40,244 bases of DNA from Cytophagales bacterium (GTDB lineage: Bacteria > Bacteroidota > Bacteroidia > Cytophagales > Microscillaceae), in NCBI GenBank assembly GCA_013297825.1, contig JAAFIN010000013.1:1-40244 (forward strand), written 5' to 3'. The first letter of the stretch is position 1. Each line of letters opens with the position of its first letter. The notes under the pieces are model-generated. The model had not been told where the DNA came from. It made no database searches and saw only the letters and a list, made by a program, of their open reading frames with translations. Of the stretch, positions 7,583 to 15,951 are shown one piece after another. The translations under genes were made by a program, and so were the position numbers.

Positions 7583-8457
7583 TACAGACTGCTTACTTCT
7601 GCCTCTTTATGAATTTTTTTAACAAGACCTTGTAATACTTTTCCAGCACCTACTTCTGTAAAAGAAGTTGCACCATCTTGTACCATATTTTGCACACATT
7701 GTGTCCAACGAACTGCTCCTGTGAGTTGTGCAATAAGATTAGCTTTGATAGTTGCAACATCATTGGCAGGTTGGGCATTTACATTTTGGTAAATTGGACA
7801 AGATGGTGCGTTAAAATGCGTATTTTCAATCGCAGTAGCTAATTTTTGGCGTGCAGATTCCATCAAAGGCGAATGAAATGCACCGCCTACTTGCAAAGGC
7901 AATACACGTTTTGCACCTGCTTCTTTGAGTTTTTCAGTTGCCAAATTGATGCCTTCGTGAGAGCCAGAAATCACAAGTTGCCCTTGACAATTATAATTCG
8001 CAGGTACGACTACCTCGCCCTGCACTGACGCACAGGCTTTTTCTACTACATCATCTTCCAAACCAAGCACAGCAGCCATTGTAGAAGGATTGGCTTCACA
8101 AGCCTCTTGCATTGCCAAAGCACGTTGATAAACAAGTTTTAAAGCATTTTCAAAATCCAAAACACCATTTGCCACCAATGCAGAAAATTCGCCCAAAGAA
8201 TGTCCTGCAACCATATCAGGCTTAATATCAGACACCAAAGCAAGCACCGCAGAATGGGTAAAAATCGCAGGTTGTGTTACTTTGGTTTGTTTCAATTCTT
8301 CGTCTGTACCACCAAACATAATATCAGTAAGACGAAAACCCAAAATTTCATTTGCTTTTTCAAATAAATCTTTGGCTTTTGGATTGCTTTCGTATAGGTC
8401 TTTGCCCATACCACTAAATTGAGAACCTTGTCCAGGAAAAATGTATGCTTTTTTCAT
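7582..8457 (-). CDS. fabD: Malonyl-CoA:ACP transacylase
   Basis: It moves the malonyl group from CoA to acyl carrier protein, feeding fatty-acid elongation; cytoplasmic. The 291-residue length is normal. Landmarks: N-terminal YIFPGQGSQFSGMG, TQPAIFTHS, the nucleophile in VAGHSLGEFSA (Ser87), Arg112 in the malonate-binding helix (YQRALAMQ), the catalytic His195 in GAFHSPLM, and the ending EVGAGKVLQGLVKKI. The ATG at 8455-8457 is preceded in gene sense by a TTAATTCCTAATTCTTAATTC repeat array rather than a Shine-Dalgarno sequence. It is not near other fab genes in this window, so it is probably transcribed alone. Confidence 0.97.
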   Translation of the reverse strand: MKKAYIFPGQGSQFSGMGKDLYESNPKAKDLFEKANEILGFRLTDIMFGGTDEELKQTKVTQPAIFTHSAVLALVSDIKPDMVAGHSLGEFSALVANGVLDFENALKLVYQRALAMQEACEANPSTMAAVLGLEDDVVEKACASVQGEVVVPANYNCQGQLVISGSHEGINLATEKLKEAGAKRVLPLQVGGAFHSPLMESARQKLATAIENTHFNAPSCPIYQNVNAQPANDVATIKANLIAQLTGAVRWTQCVQNMVQDGATSFTEVGAGKVLQGLVKKIHKEAEVSSL

Positions 8458-8458
8458 T

Positions 8459-8493
8459 GAATTAAGAATTAGGAATTAAGAATGAGAAATTAA
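8459..8493 (-). repeat. CCTAATTC-type 7-bp array in front of fabD
   Basis: GAATTAAGAATTAGGAATT and GAATGAGAAATT units on the plus strand read CCTAATTC in fabD sense directly before its ATG, the reverse of the orientation seen after stop codons. Confidence 0.8.
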
Positions 8494-8729
8494 GTTATAA
8501 ATTAAATTTTTTTAATAAACTATGTTAAAAAAAGTTTTTTTAGACAACCTTTCATTATTTTTTTACGTCTATAAATCTGTAAAAAATATGAAAAATATTT
8601 ACAAATTTATGAAAAATATAAACATAAAAAATTACCTTTTCATTTTTTTGTATTTTTATTTTTTGTTCTTTTTTCAAATTTTTATTTTTTGTCTTTTTTT
8701 CATAAAACTAAACTTATAAAAAAATTCTT

Positions 8730-9152
8730 ATGCAAATTTTAATTAACAACAAATTTCTTACTGCTGAGTTTGAACCTGAAAAATCATATCTTTGTATTAC
8801 TTGGCATATTGCAACAGACGATATGACTTACCAAGAATACAAAGATACTTTTAGAGAAATTGCAAATGTGGTGTTGGAAAAAAAAGTACAAAAATGGCTT
8901 GGTGATTTGATAAATTTTAGGTTTGTGATATTACCTGAACTACAAATGTGGTTGGCAGAAAACATAAACCCTAAATTTGTGGAAGCAGGGCTACAAAAAA
9001 TGGCAATCGTGATGCCACAAGATTTTTTTACAGAAATTTCACTTACACAATCCGTAGATGAAATTAACGCAGTAAATACAAAAAACCAAATTGGCTTTGA
9101 AATTGGTTATTTTGAAGATGAAACCAAAAGCCAGGAATGGTTATTTAGTTAA
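8730..9152 (+). CDS. Small cytoplasmic protein, possibly STAS/SEC14-like
   Basis: It has 140 residues, with no signal peptide or membrane segment. The order is: a two-strand start, SYLCITWHIATDDMTYQEYK, WLGDLINFRFVILPELQMWL, a helix, KMAIVMPQDFFTEIS, and a C-terminal FEIGYFEDETKSQEWL. This alternating alpha/beta layout, with a final segment of the type FxxExxAxxWL, matches a group of Bacteroidota proteins often described as STAS/SEC14-like; the match is from memory of the pattern and is uncertain. Such proteins usually lack known ligands. It is followed by a strong terminator at 9183-9212 and stands alone. The preceding 270 bases are AT-rich with no clear promoter. Confidence 0.8.
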   Translation: MQILINNKFLTAEFEPEKSYLCITWHIATDDMTYQEYKDTFREIANVVLEKKVQKWLGDLINFRFVILPELQMWLAENINPKFVEAGLQKMAIVMPQDFFTEISLTQSVDEINAVNTKNQIGFEIGYFEDETKSQEWLFS

Positions 9153-9182
9153 TTTCCTGATTTCAATTTAAAAAACAAATAA

Positions 9183-9216
9183 AAAAACTTTCAATTTTTT
9201 TTGAAAGTTTTTTTTA
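9183..9216 (+). terminator. Rho-independent terminator
   Basis: AAAAACTTTCAA pairs with TTGAAAGTTTTT across a six-T loop, followed by a T-run, 30 bases after the stop of the preceding gene. Confidence 0.8.
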
Positions 9217-9318
9217 TTTTTATATTATTGTTGTAATGTTGCTAAAAAAATTGTGTAATCAATAAAAAAACAAATTTTATTTTTAAATTTTTACAACTAT
9301 TCAAAACCTAAAAAAACT

Positions 9319-11271
9319 ATGATTTTTCAGTTAGATGTTCAACGTATAGTTTCTCAAGCCCTCCAAACCTTCAAAAGGTTTCCGCTTGTGATGATTTCTG
9401 CGATATTAGCTACTGTGCTTTCTATTATTTTTATTGATTCTTTTCTTACAAATAATGAAAGTTCAAAATCTGCTATAGATTTGGCAAGATGGATAAGCAC
9501 GTGTTATTTGGGCTTGCCTTTGTTATTGGCATTTGCATTATTTTGTGAAAAAAATGAGCTTTCACCTACGCAAGCACTCATTATGCAAGGTGGAGCAATT
9601 GTGATATTATTAGGCACAAGATTTTTAGTGTTAGAAAACCCAAATTTATATACTGCTGTACCACAGTTTATGGCTTTGACAATTTTCGCACATTTGGCGG
9701 TTGCGTTTGCACCTTATTTGGGACAAAAAGGGGAAGAAAATGGTTTTTGGTATTACAATCAATTCCTTTTTTTTAGATTTTGTTTGTCAGTTTTGTATTC
9801 TATGGTGTTGTATAGTGGAATTGCAATAGCAATTGGTGCAGTACAAGTATTATTTAGTGCAAACATTGGTTATTTGATTTATCTTAAAATATTGGTCATT
9901 GTAAACACTTTATTTAATACGTGGTTTTTCTTGTCAGGAGTTCCTGATGATTTCAAAATTTTAAATGAATACACAGAATACCCACAACAACTAAAAGTAT
10001 TTACGCAATTTGTTTTGATGCCACTTGTAACGCTTTATTTGGTTATTTTGTATGCTTACGAAGTAAAATTAGCGATAGAATGGCATTTACCAAGGGGAAT
10101 TGCATCTTTTTTGGTTTTAGCATTTTCAATAGCTGGTATTTTTTCGTTGTTATTGATACACCCAATTCGTGAAAAAAGTGGTAATCAATGGATAAAAATA
10201 TACGCAAAATTCTTTTTTATCGCACTTTTACCTTTGTTGGCGTTGCTTTTTATCAGTATTGGTTTGCGTGTATCACAATATGGTATTACTGAAAACCGTT
10301 ATGTTATTCTGATGTTAGCATTTTGGTTGTTAGGAACGAGTATTTATGGACTGATTACCAAAAATAAATCCATCAAATCAATTCCTATTTCGCTTGCAGT
10401 TGTGTTATTATTTGCAGGTTTTATGCCTTTTCTTAATGCTTTTGATGTTTCACATTGGCAACAAAATCGTATTTTGGAACAACTTTTGGTAAAAAATGAT
10501 ATTTATAAAAATGGAATACTTACACCCAAAAAAACCAAAGATTATAACGAAATTGTTTCGGTATTGGATTATCTTCACGAAAGAGGAAAAATAAAAGAAG
10601 TGGAAAAATATTTGGGAAATAAGAAAAATGAATTGTTGGTTTTTGAAATTGACGAACAAAAAAATCCAAACAAAAAAGCAGAAATGCGTGCAGAAGTTCA
10701 AAAATTAAGCTATGAACGTTTCCAAAAACTTAAAGAAAGTTTTGCAATAAATGGTGAAGATACAAAAACCTCTGAAAACATAGATTATTATAGCCAAATT
10801 GTTAGATATAATGTACCTGATTATAATAATTATTTACCACTTGGAAATGGTTACAAATACTTTTTTATGGGGAATATTTCTTCGCCAATAGAATATGATG
10901 ATAAAGGCAAAATCAAAAGACACGAAGAAGCGGACAGTTTTGTAGATTTACCAAACAATCAATTCAAAATGAAAATCCAACCACTTACCTACCAAACCCA
11001 AATTAAATTTACAATTAAGGGCAAAGGAGAAGACAAAAAAACATTTCAGGTGGACTTTAATATGATGGATTTGGTAAATAAAATTCATCAAAAATATGGG
11101 GACAATAAAGAAAATAAAGACATTTCACCTGAAGATGTGCTTATGGATTTTGAAAATCAAGAAAAAACATTTGGTGGTAGAATTATTTTGAGAAATCTTT
11201 CCATTGTTCCTGTAAAAAACACTGAAAATCTACGTCTTGAGTCATTCAATTATTACGTTTTGTTGAAATAA
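9319..11271 (+). CDS. DUF4153 family membrane protein (650 aa)
   Basis: It is a large integral membrane protein. The N-terminal 380 residues carry roughly ten hydrophobic segments (for example FPLVMISAILATVLSIIFI, LGLPLLLAFALFC, FARLL-like stretches around 115-130, LVILYAYEVKLAI and ISLAVVLLFAGFMPFLNAFD). The soluble C-terminal 260 residues follow DVSHWQQNRILEQLLVKND, a segment typical of DUF4153 proteins, where the membrane part ends and a helical plus beta tail begins. Function of the family is not established. Start ATG at 9319 is well placed; a terminator ends the gene before it. A TAGGAAT array follows the stop. The C-terminal half is hydrophilic, rich in Lys and Glu, and presumably lies on one face of the inner membrane. 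Confidence 0.85.
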   Translation: MIFQLDVQRIVSQALQTFKRFPLVMISAILATVLSIIFIDSFLTNNESSKSAIDLARWISTCYLGLPLLLAFALFCEKNELSPTQALIMQGGAIVILLGTRFLVLENPNLYTAVPQFMALTIFAHLAVAFAPYLGQKGEENGFWYYNQFLFFRFCLSVLYSMVLYSGIAIAIGAVQVLFSANIGYLIYLKILVIVNTLFNTWFFLSGVPDDFKILNEYTEYPQQLKVFTQFVLMPLVTLYLVILYAYEVKLAIEWHLPRGIASFLVLAFSIAGIFSLLLIHPIREKSGNQWIKIYAKFFFIALLPLLALLFISIGLRVSQYGITENRYVILMLAFWLLGTSIYGLITKNKSIKSIPISLAVVLLFAGFMPFLNAFDVSHWQQNRILEQLLVKNDIYKNGILTPKKTKDYNEIVSVLDYLHERGKIKEVEKYLGNKKNELLVFEIDEQKNPNKKAEMRAEVQKLSYERFQKLKESFAINGEDTKTSENIDYYSQIVRYNVPDYNNYLPLGNGYKYFFMGNISSPIEYDDKGKIKRHEEADSFVDLPNNQFKMKIQPLTYQTQIKFTIKGKGEDKKTFQVDFNMMDLVNKIHQKYGDNKENKDISPEDVLMDFENQEKTFGGRIILRNLSIVPVKNTENLRLESFNYYVLLK

Positions 11272-11666
11272 AAAAACAAAAAGTAATTGAGAATTAGGAA
11301 TTGAGAAGGAAAAGGAATTAAATAAATTCATCTTATAAAACCCTGAAAGGGTTTAACAATAGTAACCCCACGTGAAACGTGGGGAATAAAAAGGCGAAGT
11401 TATTTTAATCTTGTTCCGAATTAGGAATTAAGGTTGTTTGATAATTTTTGGGTGGTTAAGAAACCTATAAGGTTTTAAAAACCTTATAGGTTTGATTATC
11501 AATATTTTATATTAAAAATAAAAGATAAGTTTAATATATTCCACAAAAATTACCAGAGAATCAAAATAAAATTTTATTTTAATTATTTAAAAAATAATTC
11601 ATAATTTGATGTTTTAGTTTAATATTTTTAATTGCATTTTCATTCCTAATTCCTAATTCTCAATTC
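11272..11666. other. Intergenic repeat-rich region between convergent DUF4153 and pgk genes
   Basis: Contents in order: TAGGAATT/TTGAGAA array (11286-11320), CCCTGAAAGGGT hairpin (11341-11352), CCCCACGTGAAACGTGGGG hairpin (11366-11384), more TAGGAAT, a TIR-bearing element at 11437-11557, AT-rich sequence, and a CCTAATT array (11641-11668) that runs into the pgk stop. No gene is seen. Confidence 0.8.
11437..11557. mobile_element. MITE-like element, copy A (about 121 bp)
   Basis: It is about 85% identical by eye to 32704-32823. Both have imperfect terminal inverted repeats (here TTTGATAATTTTTGG and CCACAAAAATTACCAGA) and an internal perfect hairpin AAACCTATAAGGTTTT / AAAACCTTATAGGTTT at 11461-11493. 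No ORF, no clear target duplication. Confidence 0.65.
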
Positions 11667-12857
11667 CTAATTATTAAGTGCTACCACACCAGGCAATTCT
11701 TTGCCTTCCATATATTCAAGCAATGCACCGCCACCTGTTGAAACATACGAAACTCTTTCGCCATAACCTAAATTATTAACTGCTGAGGCAGAATCACCGC
11801 CACCAATCAATGAAAAAGCACCATTTTTTTCGGTAGCTTCTACCACTGCTTTAGCAATAGATTCTGTTCCATTTGCAAAATTTGACATTTCAAACACGCC
11901 AGCAGGTCCATTCCACAAAATAGTTTTTGAATTGCGTATCACTTCCGCAAATTTTTCAATGGATTTTCCTGCAATGTCCAATCCCATAAAATCCGCAGGA
12001 ATGTGCATATTATCTGCAATTTGGGTATTGGCATCATTGCTAAAAGCATCAGCAACTACTGAATCATCAGGCAACAAAAGATTGATATTTTTAGCTTTTG
12101 CTTTTGCCAAAAGTTCTTTGGCGAGGTCAAGTTTATCATTTTCTACCAATGATTTTCCAATTTCACCGCCTTGAGCTTTAAAAAATGTGTAAGCCATACC
12201 GCCCACAATGATAAGATTATCCACTTTGTCCAAAAGTTGTTCTATGACAAGGATTTTATCTGAAATTTTTGCACCGCCCATTATTGCAGTAAAAGGACGT
12301 TGAGCATTATCCAATACTTTTTTAGCATTGTCAAGTTCAGCTTTCATCACAAAACCTGCTCCTTTTTCTGTAAAAAACTCAGCCATTACCGCAGTAGAAG
12401 CGTGTGCCCTGTGTGCTGTGCCAAAAGCGTCATTGATATACACATTGCCCAAAGATGCCAAACGTTTTGCAAAATCTTTGTCACCTTTTTCTTCTTCTTT
12501 GTAAAATCTTAGATTTTCCAACAACATCACATCACCAGCTTGCATTTTTTGAGCCATTAAAACGCCTTCCTCTCCAATACAATCTTTTGCAAAACGCAAG
12601 GTTGTACCAAGTTTTTGGTTGAGGGCTTTTAGCAAATGAGCCAAAGAAAATTTTTCTTCATAACCACCTTTTGGTCTGCCCAAATGCGACATCAATATTA
12701 CAGACGCACCTTTTTCCCTGATAGCTTGCACTGTTGGAATAATTGCATCAAGACGAGTATAATCTGTAATGTTATATTTTTCGTCCAAAGGCACATTCAA
12801 ATCAACTCTTAGAAGTACTCTTTTTCCTTGTAAATCCAAATCATTTAAAGATTTCAT
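11667..12857 (-). CDS. pgk: Phosphoglycerate kinase
   Basis: It interconverts 1,3-bisphosphoglycerate plus ADP and 3-phosphoglycerate plus ATP in glycolysis; cytoplasmic. The 396-residue length is standard. Landmarks: KRVLLRVDLNVPLD (substrate Arg and Asp), SHLGRPKGGYEEKFSL, LLENLRFYKEEEKGD, the hinge and ATP-domain motif IMGGAKISDKILVIEQLL, IIVGGMAYTFFKAQG, LWNGPAGVFE, IGGGDSASAV and STGGGALLEYMEGKELPGV. The ATG at 12855-12857 gives the canonical N-terminus. Upstream, in gene sense, a TATTTTTG box about 45 bases before ATG could be the -7 element. A 7-bp CCTAATT array overlaps the stop, read GAATTAGG in gene sense. Confidence 0.98.
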   Translation of the reverse strand: MKSLNDLDLQGKRVLLRVDLNVPLDEKYNITDYTRLDAIIPTVQAIREKGASVILMSHLGRPKGGYEEKFSLAHLLKALNQKLGTTLRFAKDCIGEEGVLMAQKMQAGDVMLLENLRFYKEEEKGDKDFAKRLASLGNVYINDAFGTAHRAHASTAVMAEFFTEKGAGFVMKAELDNAKKVLDNAQRPFTAIMGGAKISDKILVIEQLLDKVDNLIIVGGMAYTFFKAQGGEIGKSLVENDKLDLAKELLAKAKAKNINLLLPDDSVVADAFSNDANTQIADNMHIPADFMGLDIAGKSIEKFAEVIRNSKTILWNGPAGVFEMSNFANGTESIAKAVVEATEKNGAFSLIGGGDSASAVNNLGYGERVSYVSTGGGALLEYMEGKELPGVVALNN

Positions 12858-13000
12858 ACTTTTTTATTTTTATTTTTAAGATTTTTATTAAATAAATTTT
12901 CCCAAAAATAAAGGTTTTTGGTTGGGTAAAAAAGGATTTTTTTAGTTTTTTTGCAAAAACAAACATTTTCTTAAAAATTCAAGTATTTCAGGTTTATTTT

Positions 13001-13051
13001 AAACCAAAATAATATTTTGCTATTAAGTTCAAGTAAAATAATATTTGGTTT
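13001..13051. repeat. Imperfect inverted repeat upstream of pgk / downstream of the ALDH gene
   Basis: AAACCAAAATAATATTTT pairs with AAAATAATATTTGGTTT across about 16 bases in the 220-base gap between pgk and the aldehyde dehydrogenase gene. It could be the terminator of the minus-strand unit or a small repeat. Confidence 0.5.
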
Positions 13052-13077
13052 GATGATAGAATTTTAAGAATAAATTT

Positions 13078-14493
13078 TTACAAAAATTTCAAAAACCAAT
13101 CAATCACTTGTTTTTTCAAAGGCGTATAAGGCGGATAAAGTGTTTTTAAAGTGGTGAAACCTGTTTTTTGGTGCAAAACGCCTCTTTCATTAGAAAATGC
13201 CAAAAATCCATAATATCCGTGTGTCTTGCCTATTCCGCTATTATTTACACCTCCAAAAGGCAAATCAGGGTGCGAAATATGGGCTAAAGTTTCATTGATG
13301 GCAGTTCCCCCTGCGGAAGTATTTTGTAGGATATTTTGTTGAAAATTTCTGTTTTGGCTAAAAATATACAACGCCAAAGGTTTTGGTTTTTCGTTGATAA
13401 AGTCAGTTGCTTCTTGCCAATTTTCATAAAAAATCACAGGCAACAACGCCCCAAATATTTCTTCGTGCATAATTTCCATTGTATTATCTACGTCAATCAG
13501 CACCGTTGGCGAAATAAAATTATCATTTTCATCTAATTTTCCACCAGAATATACTTTTGCACCTTTTGCAAGTGCATCATCTAAAAGATTTTTTATGCGT
13601 GAAAAATGCCTTTTGTTGACAATTCTGCTATAATCAGGGCTATAATCAGGATATTGTTGTTGGATTTCTATTTTTAGATTTTCTAAAAATTCGTTTTTAA
13701 TATTATTTTGTACCAACAAATAATCTGGTGCGATACAAGTCTGCCCACAATTAAAAAATTTACCCCAAACGATTTTTTGAACTGCATCTTTAATGTCGGT
13801 TTCGCTGTCAATGACCGCAGGAGATTTTCCGCCAAGTTCTAAAGTAGTAGAAGTGAGGTGTTCAGACGCAGATTTTGCAATGATTTTACCAAGTTGGGGA
13901 CTTCCTGTAAAAAAAATATGGTCAAAAGGTAATTTTAATAAACTTTGAGCAACTTGTGCATCACCTTCAAAAACCGCCACCTCTGAAACTGTAAAGGTTT
14001 CTTCAATGATTTTTTTTATCAATGCTGATGTATTTGGTGTAACTTCGGAAGGTTTTATGATGACCGTACAACCCGACGCAACCGCATACAAAAGTGGGTC
14101 TATTGCCAACTGAAAAGGATAATTCCAAGGGGAAATAATCAACGCAACGCCTTTTGGCTCATACATTACATAGCTTGAAGTGCCTAATAAATTGAGCGGT
14201 GTATTTACATATTTTGGGGCGACCCAATTATGGAGATGTTGGCTAATGTGCGTAATACTGCTTAAAATAATCGCAAGTTCACCTAAATCAGTTTCAGATG
14301 CTGATTTTTTAAAATCCTTATAAAGTGCTTCGTGTATCTCTGTGCGATATTTTAAAATATTTTGTTTGAGTGCTTTGAGCTTTGCAAGGCGTTGCGAAAC
14401 GGTGCTTTTTTTGAGTATAGAAGCATATTTTTTTTGTAATTCAAAAATCTTTAAAATATTTTGTTCAGTAATGTCAGGAGGTAAATTACTCAT
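13078..14493 (-). CDS. Aldehyde dehydrogenase family protein (class 3-like)
   Basis: It oxidises aldehydes to acids with NAD(P)+. The 471-residue length and sequence style resemble class 3/fatty-aldehyde dehydrogenases. Landmarks: SPWNYPFQLAIDPLLYAVAS (oxyanion Asn and cofactor site), IIKPSEVTPNTSALI, FFTGSPQLGKIIAKSA, the general base in TTLELGGKSPAV (Glu219), and the nucleophile in FFNCGQTCIAPDY (Cys253), then EEIFGALLPVI and LPFGGVNNSGIGKTHG. The C-terminal YPPYTPLKKQVIDWFLKFL is hydrophobic and could touch the membrane, as in fatty-aldehyde dehydrogenases. The exact substrate is not determinable. The start lies 12 bases after the stop of the upstream secreted-protein gene, so the two are likely co-transcribed. 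Confidence 0.94.
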   Translation of the reverse strand: MSNLPPDITEQNILKIFELQKKYASILKKSTVSQRLAKLKALKQNILKYRTEIHEALYKDFKKSASETDLGELAIILSSITHISQHLHNWVAPKYVNTPLNLLGTSSYVMYEPKGVALIISPWNYPFQLAIDPLLYAVASGCTVIIKPSEVTPNTSALIKKIIEETFTVSEVAVFEGDAQVAQSLLKLPFDHIFFTGSPQLGKIIAKSASEHLTSTTLELGGKSPAVIDSETDIKDAVQKIVWGKFFNCGQTCIAPDYLLVQNNIKNEFLENLKIEIQQQYPDYSPDYSRIVNKRHFSRIKNLLDDALAKGAKVYSGGKLDENDNFISPTVLIDVDNTMEIMHEEIFGALLPVIFYENWQEATDFINEKPKPLALYIFSQNRNFQQNILQNTSAGGTAINETLAHISHPDLPFGGVNNSGIGKTHGYYGFLAFSNERGVLHQKTGFTTLKTLYPPYTPLKKQVIDWFLKFL

Positions 14494-14505
14494 TGTTTTT
14501 TTAGG

Positions 14506-15642
14506 TTATTTTTTGTTGGAAGAATATTTTTTAAAATTGGTTTTTAGAAAAAAATCCCAATCTTTTTTGTTTATTTTAAATTCAATTTTAAATAAATCTG
14601 TAAAATTTTTATATTTCAAAAGCCTTTTTACGCCATTTACGCCTTCTTTTTCATAAATAATTTTGCACAATAATCCTGTTACAACATTATAAATATTCAA
14701 TGTAATATCCTTTGTAAAAATGTTTTCAAATTCACTCAAATTTGTTTCAGGATATTTTACCAAATAATCATTCATTTTTTGGATAAGTTCATCAAAATTG
14801 TAACCCAAAGAACCACCCAAATAATAAATTAAACCGTGATTTACAGGTGAATTTTCATAAAGCGGATTGAGATACAAATGCAAAACTTCGTGTAAATAAC
14901 CTTCTCCATTGCCACTACAATAAATTATTTTTTCATCTGGAAAAGCCATTCCTGAAGGTGTGCTTTGTTCCATTCCCAAAAAATAATCAAGTCCTTTCAT
15001 TTCTCCAAGTTCATCTTGTGTATTTGTAAAAAAATATTCAAAATTTATAGGATTGAATTCCCATTCTTTCTCAAATTTTCTGATTTGAACAATCAAATTA
15101 TCACTTTTTTCAGGATTAAAAATAATATGTTTGGGATAATGATATGTGATATTTTTGTTTTGGGTGGTGGTGTATAAATCTTTGTGTATTTCAAAAGGTC
15201 TTACAAAATTAAGCACATTTCCCAAATTATCAATTTTTATGTAATGATTTGTGATAGCAAAAATGGTGATTTTTTGGAGGGAATCAATATCTCCAAATAG
15301 CGTTTTTAGATGAATTATTGTATGAGTTTTATCGTTTTTATCTTTATTTTTTCTTGCATAAAAAATTGTTTTTTGATTGCCAAAATTATACGTTGGATAA
15401 TCAGAAGAAATAGAATACACGATTGCATCAGGATTTTTGTATTTTTCACAATCTTTTTTGTGCCAATATTTTGAATAATTGGGCGTGCTTCCATTTTGAA
15501 ATTCAGACAAATATTTTTTGTGAAATTCTACTGCATTTTGAATTTCTTTGTCATTTTTATTTACAAAATTGGAATGAATTTGTCCTTGAATTTTATTAGA
15601 AAAAAATAAAATGGTTAGAATCAAAATAAAATTTGGTTTCAT
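14506..15642 (-). CDS. Secreted protein with zincin-like HEVLH motif
   Basis: The 378-residue product has a signal peptide (residues 1-20, cleavage at IQGQ). In the C-terminal half, GNGEGYLHEVLHLYLNP (His251, Glu252, His255) is an HExxH zinc-site motif with Asn/His-rich NSPVNHGLIYYLGGSLG downstream, which resembles the spacing in gluzincin-type peptidases, although a clear third ligand is not obvious. The N-terminal part (about 30-150) reads as a beta-rich domain. No family name is recognised with confidence. It is the first gene of a minus-strand pair with the aldehyde dehydrogenase gene (12-base gap). Alternatively it is a zincin relative without activity. Confidence 0.78.
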   Translation of the reverse strand: MKPNFILILTILFFSNKIQGQIHSNFVNKNDKEIQNAVEFHKKYLSEFQNGSTPNYSKYWHKKDCEKYKNPDAIVYSISSDYPTYNFGNQKTIFYARKNKDKNDKTHTIIHLKTLFGDIDSLQKITIFAITNHYIKIDNLGNVLNFVRPFEIHKDLYTTTQNKNITYHYPKHIIFNPEKSDNLIVQIRKFEKEWEFNPINFEYFFTNTQDELGEMKGLDYFLGMEQSTPSGMAFPDEKIIYCSGNGEGYLHEVLHLYLNPLYENSPVNHGLIYYLGGSLGYNFDELIQKMNDYLVKYPETNLSEFENIFTKDITLNIYNVVTGLLCKIIYEKEGVNGVKRLLKYKNFTDLFKIEFKINKKDWDFFLKTNFKKYSSNKK

Positions 15643-15945
15643 AAAAATAAATTGACACGCAGATAACGGAAATTTAATTAGGAATAAAATTTGAAAAAAT
15701 GGTCTGTACCGTAGTTTACGAAGGTCTGACTATTTTTTTCAAATTGGCTGTTTAATTTATCATTCAATATTTAGGCTCTAAATGGTTTTACTTGGAAAAT
15801 AATTTTTTATTTTATGATTGCAAGACCTTCAAGATTTTAAAAACCTTGAAGGTCTTATACCAAGTAAAATCATTTAGTGCCAATATTTATCATTCAACAT
15901 TGAAATTGGCTGTTTCATTCCTAATTCCTAATTCATAATTTCTAA
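15643..15945. other. Intergenic region with a TIR element and 3' repeats of the CHAT gene
   Basis: After AT-rich sequence it holds GGCTGTTT and TTTATCA units, the TIR element 15774-15881, then TTTATCATTCAACATT, GGCTGTTTCATT and a CCTAATT array ending at the CHAT stop. No gene is seen. Confidence 0.75.
15774..15881. mobile_element. MITE-like element with apparent 8-bp target duplication (108 bp)
   Basis: Terminal inverted repeats of 22 bases (GGCTCTAAATGGTTTTACTTGG against the complement of CCAAGTAAAATCATTTAGTGCC; 2 mismatches). The internal hairpin AAGACCTTCAAG / CTTGAAGGTCTT is joined by GATTTTAAAAAC. It is flanked on both sides by AATATTTA. It is inserted within a run of 7-bp TTTATCATTCAA units. 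It does not encode a protein. Confidence 0.75.
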
Positions 15946-15951
15946 TTATTC
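15905..15951 (-). repeat. CCTAATT array and AAACAGCC after the CHAT gene at 15946
   Basis: In gene sense: stop, then TTAGAAATTATGAATTAGG, AATTAGGAATG and AAACAGCC. The same module follows CHAT2, fabD and argS. Confidence 0.85.

Noticed and set aside
8522-8719. 65-codon plus-strand ORF rich in Phe, Lys, Asn and Ile
   Set aside because: Extremely AT-rich low-complexity sequence in an intergenic stretch, no recognisable motif; most likely chance.
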